Below, one piece after another: positions 9,320-15,919 of a stretch of 40,677 nucleotides of DNA (its first letter is position 1; every line of letters starts with the position of its first letter). The translations under genes and the position numbers were made by a program. Source of the stretch: a virus; IMG/VR virus record IMGVR_UViG_3300006805_000011, positions 1-40,677 of that record. One strand, 5' to 3'. The notes beneath the pieces are model-generated. The model made no database searches, was not told the origin of the DNA, and worked only from the letters and a program-made list of their open reading frames with translations.

Positions 9320-9868
9320 ATGGCGAGAGTTGTAACTCAACGCATCCCTAGCTACTTCTATTCATGTACTAACCCCATAAGATGGCGAGATCCCTACAGC
9401 CATCCAGACGACCAAGAGAGGTTGATACTAACTCCAAACGAGATTGTGCAGCGCGGTAAGCGAAACGAGGCATATGCCAATTGGCTCGTTAGGCATGGCC
9501 TCAAGAACAAACTCATGCGGTGGCAGGTAATACAAATACTAAGATTTAAACACTCGGAGTCGAGTAGGCGCGATTGGTGGGAGAGGTATCAAGATTGCCT
9601 GTTCCGCGTGTGGGTATCGCCGGAAACTCTATATTGCAAAGATACCAAGCAGTATAAGCAGTGGTACGTTCTTTGCCCCGAAGATTCAGAACTGCTACTA
9701 CGCTACGAGTTTGCTCTTCGCAACCCAGAACTACCCCCACGCTCGCCACTAAGCGAGCCTTACTTCTCAAAGTTTAAACACCTCCGCAAGGCGCGGCTTG
9801 TGCCCGTTGAGTGTTGCAGGCATTGGCGACATGAAACGACAGCGGGGGCTCTACCGTTAGGATTGTGA
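9320..9868 (+). CDS. hypothetical protein, Trp/Arg-rich (182 aa)
   Basis: I do not recognise this protein. It is rich in Trp, Tyr, Arg and Cys (for example WRDPYSHPDDQERL and CCRHWRHE near the C-terminus), soluble, with no signal peptide or membrane segment. Its start is supported by AGGACCA at 9311-9317, 9 nt before the ATG. This upstream element also precedes the genes at 28729, 29977 and 34921. It sits between the ejection module and the lysis module, with the holin-like gene starting 1 nt after its stop, so it is probably late-expressed. Function unknown. Confidence 0.65.
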   Translation: MARVVTQRIPSYFYSCTNPIRWRDPYSHPDDQERLILTPNEIVQRGKRNEAYANWLVRHGLKNKLMRWQVIQILRFKHSESSRRDWWERYQDCLFRVWVSPETLYCKDTKQYKQWYVLCPEDSELLLRYEFALRNPELPPRSPLSEPYFSKFKHLRKARLVPVECCRHWRHETTAGALPLGL

Positions 9869-9869
9869 G

Positions 9870-10124
9870 ATGACAATAGGACAACGAGATTTGGACGTTG
9901 AACGACGATTAACTACGCTCGAAGAAGCAGTGGAACAGCTCGTAAGATCCCAGGAAAAATGGAGTTTAGCAATGGAGCGATTGGAGCGTGACTTATCCCG
10001 TATTTCCGGAGCACTGGCAACTATGAGCTATGTGATGATTGCCCTACTAGGCGGCGCTATTGCCGAGGTGTTTCATCTCAATACGGCAATGGTTATAGCG
10101 ATTAAGCAACTGATAGGTGGCTAG
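9870..10124 (+). CDS. holin-like membrane protein (coiled coil plus one TM, XhlA-like layout)
   Basis: This 84-residue protein has a heptad-patterned, charged N-terminal helix (about residues 6-48: VERRLTTLEEAVEQLV, MERLERDLSRI) followed by one hydrophobic segment at about residues 50-75 (MSYVMIALLGGAIAEVF). This is the layout of XhlA/haemolysin-type accessory holins. The following gene, a lytic enzyme, starts with GTG inside this gene's TAG stop (TAGTG), so the two are translationally coupled as a lysis pair. The protein would sit in the host inner membrane and help release the lytic enzyme. Confident about membrane topology, moderately about holin function. Confidence 0.68.
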   Translation: MTIGQRDLDVERRLTTLEEAVEQLVRSQEKWSLAMERLERDLSRISGALATMSYVMIALLGGAIAEVFHLNTAMVIAIKQLIGG

Positions 10125-10606
10125 TGTACGGCGCTCACATTCACGCAGCAGCTAGGGAGTATGGCATAGACCCGAAGCTACTAGCAGCCCTCATCATTCA
10201 AGAGTCGAGTGGTGATGCTAGGGCAAGGCGAGCTGAACCGAGATTCTATCAGAAGTATCTAGAGGGTAAGCCTCTCATTGGGGATGTTCCAGCTACGGCC
10301 TCCCGAGACACCGAGAGGTGGCTTAGATCAATGTCCTATGGCCTATGTCAAGTGATGGGGCAAGTGGCAAGAGAACACGGATACAAGGGAGATCTTCTGG
10401 ATCTATTTGATCCAGCTAAGAACATAGACTTAGGAGCTAGAATCCTGGCTCTTCACCTACGCGCAATGAGTAGAGTAGCAAGCTCAGAAGGGGCGGTTAG
10501 AGCGGCCCTGCTCAGATACAATGGCGGCGGCGATTCTACATATCCGGACAAGGTACTATCGCATATTGCGACAAACGCCTACCAGCGCGTCCTGTCTATC
10601 CCATAG
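10124..10606 (+). CDS. endolysin: SLT-type lytic transglycosylase
   Basis: This 160-residue enzyme has the lysozyme-like soluble lytic transglycosylase motifs in order: LLAALIIQESSG at about residues 20-31 with the presumed catalytic Glu, SYGLCQVM (the 'S-x-G-L-x-Q-(V/I)M' motif) around residue 71, and ALLRYNGGG ... YPDKVL near the C-terminus. It would cleave the MurNAc-GlcNAc bond of peptidoglycan. There is no signal peptide, so release would depend on the membrane protein encoded just upstream. Translation starts at GTG 10124, overlapping the upstream stop by one base. It could instead be a virion-associated enzyme, but its place beside holin-like genes favours an endolysin. Confidence 0.85.
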   Translation: MYGAHIHAAAREYGIDPKLLAALIIQESSGDARARRAEPRFYQKYLEGKPLIGDVPATASRDTERWLRSMSYGLCQVMGQVAREHGYKGDLLDLFDPAKNIDLGARILALHLRAMSRVASSEGAVRAALLRYNGGGDSTYPDKVLSHIATNAYQRVLSIP

Positions 10607-10628
10607 GTAATATTGAATTGGAGTATTT

Positions 10629-10859
10629 ATGGCAAGTAAGAGCTTCGCCGACCGATTGGTCTCGTCCTTCTTGAGTACGACCGGACTTAAGGCGGACCCC
10701 ATCTTTAGCGATTCCGAGGAAGAGTTTCTCACCCCAGAAGAGAAGCTGGCGCGATTAAGGCAGATGAAGACAGACCCCAAATACACTGACCGGTTAAGTC
10801 AGATTTCTAATCGCATAAAGGAGATTGAGTTGAGTGAAGCAATTAAAGAAGACTATTAG
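10629..10859 (+). CDS. hypothetical small acidic protein in the lysis cassette
   Basis: This 76-residue protein is mostly helical and charged (SEEEFLTPEEKLARLRQMK), with no membrane segment. It begins 22 nt after the lytic enzyme stop with a plausible SD (TTGGAG) before ATG and overlaps the next gene's GTG start by 26 nt. I do not recognise the family. Its place between the lytic enzyme and a secreted protein suggests a lysis or late accessory role, but nothing in the sequence shows one. Confidence 0.65.
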   Translation: MASKSFADRLVSSFLSTTGLKADPIFSDSEEEFLTPEEKLARLRQMKTDPKYTDRLSQISNRIKEIELSEAIKEDY

Positions 10860-11721
10860 TGCTTTAATTGTAGTAACGGCGCTCTCTGCGAGCATCAAAG
10901 TAGTAGAAGCCGAGTCGGTCGCCGGTGCAGGTTTTTTGGGATTGCTCCACCCGAAATTCCCGGCCAAGGAGGCCGCGCAGTTTTTACGGAGGTTTGAGCG
11001 ACCGGCTACGGCGTTTTTGTATAGAACCTTTGGGGTTAATGATGCGCATCTTAAAATCCTTCTTGACGACTATAGATCTGCTCGCTGGAACGGTGGCGCT
11101 CCCCTTCAAATTACTGCTTATATTGATTGTGGACCTTGCAGACGGCCACGTCGAAACGGCTCCTTGCCGCATTTCAGAGCGGATCTTACAATTTCGCAAT
11201 TCAATTCTACCCTCCAAAAAAACTCGAAAGCCAGAAAGAAGCTCCTTGCGGACTACCGCAACGAAGCGAGACGTGTTCGACGCCTGGTAGACCTGGCTCC
11301 GGATTTCGACTGGATTATCTGCCCCTCGCTGGAAGATAACTTATCGGAACAGGGGTTCAGGCAGCTTAGTAAAGTAGTGCGTACAGAATTCCGAGGCGTT
11401 AAATATAAATTGATGCGGAACCCGATGAGCGGCGGAAGAGCCGATGCGGAGGTGCTAGAGCTACACCTCACCGACGATTCAAGATTTCACTTACTGAGAC
11501 CAGGGGATATGTACTTTGCGGACGGCGAGAAAGCCCTACACTCATCTGATTTCATACGCTCTTTACTTGAATCTGGAATAGGTTACATCGCTTGGCGACC
11601 CTGCTGGCAGGGGATCACAAACAACCCAAACACGCCACCAGGTCAGCGCACCTATTCTCTCTGCGAAAAAAAGCAGACGCTTGATGCGATTCGAGAAGCA
11701 TATTTATCACTAGGATTATAG
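10834..11721 (+). CDS. exported protein of unknown function (signal peptide; possible barrel-like hydrolase fold)
   Basis: This 295-residue protein starts at GTG 10834 inside the upstream gene. It has a classical Sec signal peptide: basic MKQLKK, a hydrophobic core (ISALIVVTALSASI) and a likely cleavage site after VVEAES at about residue 29. The mature part has alternating hydrophobic strands and helices (ITAYIDCGP, DWIICPSLEDN, YKLMRNP, GIGYIAWRPCW), reminiscent of a TIM-barrel glycoside-hydrolase-like fold, and two Cys-containing stretches (CGPCRR and WRPCWQG). A periplasmic role beside the lytic enzyme would suit an envelope-degrading or surface-modifying enzyme. The signal peptide is clear; the fold and activity are guesses. 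Confidence 0.7.
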   Translation: MKQLKKTISALIVVTALSASIKVVEAESVAGAGFLGLLHPKFPAKEAAQFLRRFERPATAFLYRTFGVNDAHLKILLDDYRSARWNGGAPLQITAYIDCGPCRRPRRNGSLPHFRADLTISQFNSTLQKNSKARKKLLADYRNEARRVRRLVDLAPDFDWIICPSLEDNLSEQGFRQLSKVVRTEFRGVKYKLMRNPMSGGRADAEVLELHLTDDSRFHLLRPGDMYFADGEKALHSSDFIRSLLESGIGYIAWRPCWQGITNNPNTPPGQRTYSLCEKKQTLDAIREAYLSLGL

Positions 11722-11730
11722 GAGATTATT

Positions 11731-11961
11731 ATGTTGGACAAAATTCTCGGTAAAGCCGATGACCTTCTTTCTAAGCTTCCACTGAATGGCGGCAAGTTCT
11801 CGTTCGGCGTTCTGCTGGTGGGGGTTGCGTCTTTGTTCGGTAAACAAGCCGAGGCTAATGCTCTAATTGCCCTAGCCCCCTTGGCGATTGATGCGGCTGG
11901 GAAGGTGATTGTGGTAGTTGGTGCCTTGCACGATATCGTGAAAGCCGCCCTTAAGAAATAA
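11731..11961 (+). CDS. small two-segment membrane protein, holin candidate
   Basis: This 76-residue protein has an amphipathic start (MLDKILGKADDLLSKL), a hydrophobic segment at about residues 24-36 (FSFGVLLVGVASLFG) and a second at about 45-68 (ALIALAPLAIDAAGKVIVVVG), and ends with a Lys-rich tail (ALKK). A strong SD (GGAG, 7 nt upstream) precedes the ATG. It is the last rightward gene before the terminator at 12674-12710. Two hydrophobic helices with a charged C-terminus fit a class II holin, and it may be the main pore former, with the 9870 product as accessory. The family is not identified. Confidence 0.65.
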   Translation: MLDKILGKADDLLSKLPLNGGKFSFGVLLVGVASLFGKQAEANALIALAPLAIDAAGKVIVVVGALHDIVKAALKK

Positions 11962-12645
11962 CTATGGAGTTGAGGCGCAGGCTCTAATCTGCGCCACGCT
12001 CGTAGGATCGAAGTGAAGCTCCTGGGTAAGGGATAGTCTTAGGGGATCTGGATTCATTATAGTAATACTGTCGACGTGAGCCGCAGAGAGCGAGTGCCCG
12101 ATTTCGTGAGCACCGGCTATCATAGACTGATACATCCTGGTATCCCCATCTTGATTTACAGCATACGCATTAGAAAGCGAGATCCCCGTCCGCTTGACAC
12201 ATCTCCCGCCCATTCCACCCAGGCCTGTCATCCAGTACTTGTCTAGGTAGATTGCGGGCGGTAAGAAGAAGTGCGCCATTGGGGCGCGTTTAAAACTGCC
12301 CCTAAACTTCTTACCGCTCCTTTCCCATAACCCCTTTCCGTGATAGTAATCGCGGACACAGAACCAGGCTCCGTAGACTGACATAAAATCAATGCCATAC
12401 ACAGGGCAAATGTTACGCTTGACTACCCGAACTCTCGGCACTAAAGTTACCCCTGACTCTATTTTATATAGCGATACTATAGATTCTAGCGTTATCCTAA
12501 AGTGCCCATCTGTCAACGCGCCGTCGCCTAGTACCCTGAACACATTAACTCGCGCCGACTGTGCATTAGTAACGCATGGCGTTACCAGTACAGTAATGTT
12601 GACAAAAGCGCACCAAATTACAACATATAAAACAAATCTGAGCAT
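11962..12645 (-). CDS. secreted metzincin-type zinc metalloprotease
   Basis: This 227-residue protein has an N-terminal signal peptide (hydrophobic residues 4-22, likely cleavage after NAQS near residue 30). A metzincin active site follows: H180-E181-x-x-H184-x5-H190 (sequence HEIGHSLSAAH) with an Asp two residues on, and a Met-turn at M197 (ITIMNP). The canonical Gly of HExxHxxGxxH is Ser here. The mature enzyme is small, as in compact bacterial metzincins, and four to five Cys residues could form disulfides. It would act outside the cytoplasm, possibly on envelope proteins during lysis or on host surface proteins. It is the last gene of the leftward block and converges tail to tail with the lysis cassette with no gap. 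The SD AGAGG lies upstream of its ATG. Confidence 0.8.
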   Translation of the reverse strand: MLRFVLYVVIWCAFVNITVLVTPCVTNAQSARVNVFRVLGDGALTDGHFRITLESIVSLYKIESGVTLVPRVRVVKRNICPVYGIDFMSVYGAWFCVRDYYHGKGLWERSGKKFRGSFKRAPMAHFFLPPAIYLDKYWMTGLGGMGGRCVKRTGISLSNAYAVNQDGDTRMYQSMIAGAHEIGHSLSAAHVDSITIMNPDPLRLSLTQELHFDPTSVAQIRACASTP

Positions 12646-12673
12646 GGTCTAGCCTCTAATAAACTAACGTTTT

Positions 12674-12710
12674 CGCCGTGGTGGTCTGGTCAACTGCCAC
12701 GGCGTTTTTT
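12674..12710 (+). terminator. Rho-independent terminator of the rightward late operon
   Basis: A perfect 8-bp stem (CGCCGTGG at 12674-12681 with CCACGGCG at 12697-12704) is followed immediately by six T residues (12705-12710) on the plus strand. The left flank lacks the A-run needed to work leftward. It lies beyond the last rightward gene, antisense to the upstream region of the metzincin gene. Confidence 0.85.
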
Positions 12711-12732
12711 ATTGCTTTTCTTAACGTCAGTC

Positions 12733-13065
12733 TCAATCGAGCACCCTGGTTTCTTCGCCGTAGCGATACTCTCGCTTAATTCGGATTTCGTAATTCCCCT
12801 GCGGCAAGTCTTTGAAGCGGTAGGTCGGATGCCCAATGTCATCTCCGTGCTCCTGGTGCACAATCTTCGTGGAGGGCGCAGTGACCTTCACATACATTTT
12901 TTCGTCAAAGCCTTTCATCACCACAGCCCCCTCCAACACTTTGTGATGATGCCCGGTTGCTTCGCCCCGCGCGATAATGTTGTCGGCAACAATTTCGCCT
13001 TGTGGCTCTTTGTCAACTTTGATCAAAACTACATCGCCGTGAAAATACCCGATTTTCTCTTTCAT
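12733..13065 (-). CDS. companion protein of the DUF6745-like cassette ('GDVLL...GEaTGHxH...HEEH' type)
   Basis: About 110 residues, starting at MKEKIGYFHGDVV where AAGGAG lies 10 nt upstream; an in-frame upstream extension is unlikely. Motifs in order: HGDVVLIKVD, ARGEATGHHHKV, IVHQEHGD, then a C-terminal LPQGNYEIRIKREY. I recall short proteins with the pattern GDVLL(I/V)P, GE-x-TGHAH, HEEH and RQREY lying next to DUF6745 genes in many bacteria. This is a match by eye and needs a profile search. The clustered His residues could bind metal. It follows the repeat-bearing DUF6745-like gene by 16 nt on the same strand. Function unknown. Confidence 0.75.
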   Translation of the reverse strand: MKEKIGYFHGDVVLIKVDKEPQGEIVADNIIARGEATGHHHKVLEGAVVMKGFDEKMYVKVTAPSTKIVHQEHGDDIGHPTYRFKDLPQGNYEIRIKREYRYGEETRVLD

Positions 13066-13081
13066 TTTGCATTCTCCTTTG

Positions 13082-14182
13082 TTAAGCATGCCACTCGAAC
13101 TTAACTTTTTCTTTCTCGCCGTACCACTGCCATTGAAACGCCTGCTGTGCGTCTGAAATACTTGGTGGCACTCCCTCAATATACATACGCCCAGTGCTTG
13201 GACACACCATTTTCAGCATGTGTATATCTTCGCCGTCATCAATCGGTAATTTAAAAAGCTCATAATCTTTCCAGCGCGAAATGCTTTCCCCCTTCAGGGC
13301 CTCAAAGATTTTCTCCATGCCAATGTTCTCAATCAAAAGCCTTCTCACCTCAGAATTTTTTTCGTCTAAAATCCATTCCGGCTGCCACTTTTCGCGCATG
13401 ACGCGGCCCATGCGCTCCGGAATTTGGATGTTGTGAAAATGATACAGCTTGATTTCCGATCCTAGCTCAACTGAGGTTTCGCTTTCGGCGTGAAGCTCGA
13501 AAATGGGCAGCCTCCAATCATCCTGTGTCTCCCCCACCTCGACAAGCTGCACCTTGTGTGGCTTCGGGAGCACCATGTGAAATTCTTTCGCCCAAAATGC
13601 GATAGGGCAATGCCTTGAGAAGTTAATAAAGAGCTGGAATTTCGCGTCATCAAACTGTGCGCCCAACGCTTTCGCGATTGAATACCTCGCAGCCCAGTAA
13701 GACCAAAACGTGCCCAGATAGAAACTTGAACGCAGGCTCGAATCCAGGCTCCAACGCAGGCTCGGAAGCATGTTCGAACGCATGCTCGAATGCAGGCTCG
13801 AATCCAGGCTTGAACGTAGGCTTGAACGTAGGCTCAACTCCAGGCTCAACTCCAGGCTCGAATACAGGCTCGAACGCATGCTCGAATGCAGGCTCGAATC
13901 CAGGCTTGAACGTAGGCTTGAACGTAGGCTCAACTCCAGGCTCAACTCCAGGCTCGAATACAGGCTTGAACGCAGGCTTGAACGCAGGCTTGAAATTTGG
14001 CCCGCAAACGATCCCGTGGTTGGGAACCGCTCTCCCATGAGCGCATACATCGCGCGGGCAGTTCGCTCTTCGTCTTCTTTTGTCGTTTGCTCAGATTGCC
14101 ATGCCACGACTTCGCGCACAATTTCGCTCGCTCGCTTTTTTTGATCTTCAGTGATGTCAGATTTGGATATTTTCTTACTCAT
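13082..14182 (-). CDS. DUF6745-like repeat protein (SSLx tetrapeptide repeats)
   Basis: About 366 residues. The start at MSKKISKSD is fixed by an ATGA overlap with the upstream gene's stop and by GGAGG 10 nt before. A helical N-terminus is followed by about 22 tandem tetrapeptides of SSL(R/Y/E/D/H) or LSL(E/R), encoded by a 12-bp DNA repeat. A globular C-terminal half follows with PIAFWAKEFH, SWKDYELFKLPID and the ending MVCPSTGRMYIEGVPP...AFQWQWYG. That last pattern (cPSTGr.Y...VPP......a.W) resembles the C-terminus of DUF6745 proteins as I recall it. The function of that family is unknown. The gene lies in an accessory-looking section of the leftward block with its companion downstream. Confidence 0.78.
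   Translation of the reverse strand: MSKKISKSDITEDQKKRASEIVREVVAWQSEQTTKEDEERTARAMYALMGERFPTTGSFAGQISSLRSSLRSSLYSSLELSLELSLRSSLRSSLDSSLHSSMRSSLYSSLELSLELSLRSSLRSSLDSSLHSSMRSNMLPSLRWSLDSSLRSSFYLGTFWSYWAARYSIAKALGAQFDDAKFQLFINFSRHCPIAFWAKEFHMVLPKPHKVQLVEVGETQDDWRLPIFELHAESETSVELGSEIKLYHFHNIQIPERMGRVMREKWQPEWILDEKNSEVRRLLIENIGMEKIFEALKGESISRWKDYELFKLPIDDGEDIHMLKMVCPSTGRMYIEGVPPSISDAQQAFQWQWYGEKEKVKFEWHA
13725..13992. repeat. 12-bp tandem repeat array with a 96-bp higher-order duplication
   Basis: About 22 units of a 12-bp sequence of the form AGGCTYGAAYNC run in frame with the 13082-14182 gene (four codons per unit). Within it, 13782-13877 and 13878-13973 are the same 96 bp with a single C/T difference, so eight units were duplicated as a block recently. 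Because 12 is divisible by three, other frames and the opposite strand are also open here, which creates false ORFs. Confidence 0.92.
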
Positions 14183-14502
14183 TTCTTGTCCGCCTCCACC
14201 TCTTCCGAAATCTCGCTTAGCGCATCGTCGCAATTTAACGTTTCCAAACTGCGCCTATGGGCGTTTGCCATCATCCCGCACCACTCCATAAGCTTGTCCC
14301 ATGTATTAGCGGGGATTATTCGAATTGGAATAAGGGTTTGATGAGACAACTTGCTCACCCCCTTCGCACCTTCTAAATCATTTTTCTCGTAAACGTCCGC
14401 GGGATAAATGCACAGGCATTCCCACCCCTCTTGATCTAACCGCGAGTATATCCCCCCACTTTTTGACCATATCGCCCACCCATCAATTCTCTTGCTCATC
14501 AT
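14179..14502 (-). CDS. hypothetical protein (107 aa) upstream of the repeat-protein gene
   Basis: The protein is soluble and mixed alpha/beta, with a Trp-rich start (MSKRIDGWAIWSKSGG) and an acidic C-terminus (EISEEVEADKK). The ATG at 14502, or the adjacent in-frame ATG at 14499, is preceded by AGGTGGAG. Its TGA overlaps the DUF6745-like gene's ATG (ATGA), so both are translated together. I do not recognise the family; the tight coupling suggests that it belongs to the same functional cassette. Confidence 0.7.
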   Translation of the reverse strand: MMSKRIDGWAIWSKSGGIYSRLDQEGWECLCIYPADVYEKNDLEGAKGVSKLSHQTLIPIRIIPANTWDKLMEWCGMMANAHRRSLETLNCDDALSEISEEVEADKK

Positions 14503-14514
14503 TGCTCCACCTCA

Positions 14515-15078
14515 TCAGCTATTGTCATTTGATTCTTTCTTCATCCTCTCAAACACCCCGATCAAATCTTGTAGGTGCGATTGCCCTACTTCTTCCCCCG
14601 TTGCTTCCCATGCTGCCCATGCTACCCTCGCTGTTTCCCATACTACATTCCATGCTGCCCTTGCTTCTCTTTCTCCTGCCCATGTAACCGTCCATGCTGC
14701 TTCCCTTGCTTCTGGCCATGCTGCTCCTGCTACTTCCTTTGCTGCCCTCGCTGCTTTCCTCGCCGCCGCAAGTTCTTCCTTAGTCGCATTACCATTTGCG
14801 AATCGTTCAGCGACATCCAAAGCCTTGATACTACGCTCGTCTCTCATTAAGTGCTGCACGCGCCTAACGCATCGAACTGCGAACAAACGTAACTCTTTAG
14901 CCGACAGCAACTCTTCCCTGAGCACTACCCAGAAGCGATCGTCGATTGGAATCTCCTTCATTCTGAGGATGTCTAGAGCAGTACCCTTCCAGTCCTCGGG
15001 CAGGCACCTGTTGGGATTATAGCAAGGTTTCGGCTTCCATGATCTGATGTCTCCTATTGTAAAAGTTTTAAGTGTCAT
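14515..15078 (-). CDS. hypothetical protein with Ala/Trp-rich helical repeats (187 aa)
   Basis: The N-terminal ~90 residues form an ordinary globular segment (RCLPEDWKGTALDILRMKEI, RFWVVLREELLSAKELRLF). The C-terminal ~75 residues are short Ala-rich helices with Trp about every 7-8 residues (AAWPEAREAAW, WAGEREARAAW, RVAWAAWEA). Such Ala/Trp repeats are common in phage and bacterial hypotheticals of unknown function. The SD GAGGAG is 7 nt before the ATG. It sits directly upstream of the SSLx repeat gene, so two low-complexity repeat proteins lie side by side. Confidence 0.72.
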   Translation of the reverse strand: MTLKTFTIGDIRSWKPKPCYNPNRCLPEDWKGTALDILRMKEIPIDDRFWVVLREELLSAKELRLFAVRCVRRVQHLMRDERSIKALDVAERFANGNATKEELAAARKAARAAKEVAGAAWPEAREAAWTVTWAGEREARAAWNVVWETARVAWAAWEATGEEVGQSHLQDLIGVFERMKKESNDNS

Positions 15079-15091
15079 CGTTACTCCTCGT

Positions 15092-15352
15092 CTATTCGTA
15101 TAGAGTCAAAACGCCCTGCTCGTGATCTATAGCGTCAAACACAGCGGCGGAAAGTTGAGCCAGTCCTTGATTGTCCTTCGAGAACAGCTCAACGGGAGAC
15201 GCTTCTATGCTAGCGATTTCAGTCTTCTTGAATGAAGTATAATAAACGCGCCTTATACTCACGTTAATGAACCTACCAGCTTGCTTATCCCGCAACACTA
15301 CCAACCGATAGTCAAACGTCACTCGCTGCTTTATTGGCAGATTATTAGTCAT
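15092..15352 (-). CDS. hypothetical protein (86 aa) coupled to the sigma factor gene
   Basis: Translation most likely starts at ATG 15352, eight bases inside the end of the sigma gene (ATGACTAA overlap), giving MTNNLPIKQRVTFDYR and 86 residues. A longer open frame upstream runs through the sigma gene and is not needed. The protein is beta-rich at its start (VTFDYRLVVL, FINVSIRRVYY), and its acidic helical end finishes with GVLTLYE. There is no membrane segment. Coupling to the sigma gene makes a co-regulator possible, but no anti-sigma signature is visible. Confidence 0.65.
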   Translation of the reverse strand: MTNNLPIKQRVTFDYRLVVLRDKQAGRFINVSIRRVYYTSFKKTEIASIEASPVELFSKDNQGLAQLSAAVFDAIDHEQGVLTLYE

Positions 15353-15917
15353 CGTGCGCCTCTGCGAATTGTTCTTCAACGAGCTGACGCGCCTTCTGTA
15401 GGATCGCGTGTCCACGACGCATTGAGCAGCCAGCCAAAGCGCAAGCACGACTAACGGAGCCAGTAGTAGCATAATGCACCAAGAAGTTTTTATGTTGCTT
15501 AAAGTGGTTTGAATTAAGCGTATCGATGACGCGCCCTGCGGCTAACCGCGAGATTGTCCCCTTCTCATCAACGCATATCGCCTTTTCCGCCTCTTCTTCG
15601 AATTTAATGTTGTCAATAACAATCATTTGATATCTCAGCTGCTTACCCTTGCGATAATGCTGCAAGCACTCTCGTTGGATGATGCTATAGAGCCAGCTTG
15701 AGAACTTGGCTGTACCAGCAAACTGTGCGCGACCAAGCCATACTCGGAACCAGGCCATGCTATGTATCTCTTCATCGGCAGACCTATCGCGATTATACCT
15801 GTGAATAATACTTCTGGTGAAATCAAAATGCTGTTCATAAAGCTCGGCAAACGCTTCCTCGGAACCAGCTGCGACTAGCCCCATTAAATCCCGATCATTC
15901 TCAAATCCTGGTGACAT
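15345..15917 (-). CDS. ECF-type sigma-70 family RNA polymerase sigma factor
   Basis: This 190-residue protein has the two-domain layout of extracytoplasmic-function sigma factors. Region 2 is at about residues 17-95 (EEAFAELYEQHFDFTRSII, DEEIHSMAWFRVWLGRAQF, FSSWLYSIIQREC). A linker follows, and region 4 occupies about residues 140-185 with a helix-turn-helix (SVSRACALAGCSMRRGHAIL). It would bind host core RNA polymerase and direct it to phage promoters, probably late ones. An SD GAGGAG lies 8 nt before the ATG, overlapping the end of the preceding sigma-like gene, so the pair is co-translated. No separate RNA polymerase gene was found, which makes a redirecting sigma factor a sensible strategy. 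Confidence 0.82.
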   Translation of the reverse strand: MSPGFENDRDLMGLVAAGSEEAFAELYEQHFDFTRSIIHRYNRDRSADEEIHSMAWFRVWLGRAQFAGTAKFSSWLYSIIQRECLQHYRKGKQLRYQMIVIDNIKFEEEAEKAICVDEKGTISRLAAGRVIDTLNSNHFKQHKNFLVHYATTGSVSRACALAGCSMRRGHAILQKARQLVEEQFAEAHDD

Positions 15918-15919
15918 CT

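Noticed and set aside
12712-13104. 130-residue plus-strand frame
   Set aside because: Antisense to the companion protein gene, which has a strong SD and conserved motifs.
13725-13992. CRISPR-like appearance of regularly repeated sequence
   Set aside because: Units are 12 bp without unique spacers, are in frame within a protein and have no cas genes nearby.
13657-14144. Two open frames on the plus strand across the repeat array
   Set aside because: They exist only because the 12-bp repeat keeps all frames open; the minus-strand gene has SD, ATGA coupling and non-repeat domains on both sides.
14492-15022. Plus-strand frames antisense to the Ala/Trp repeat gene
   Set aside because: Repeat-driven shadow frames; the minus gene has GAGGAG and a globular N-terminus.
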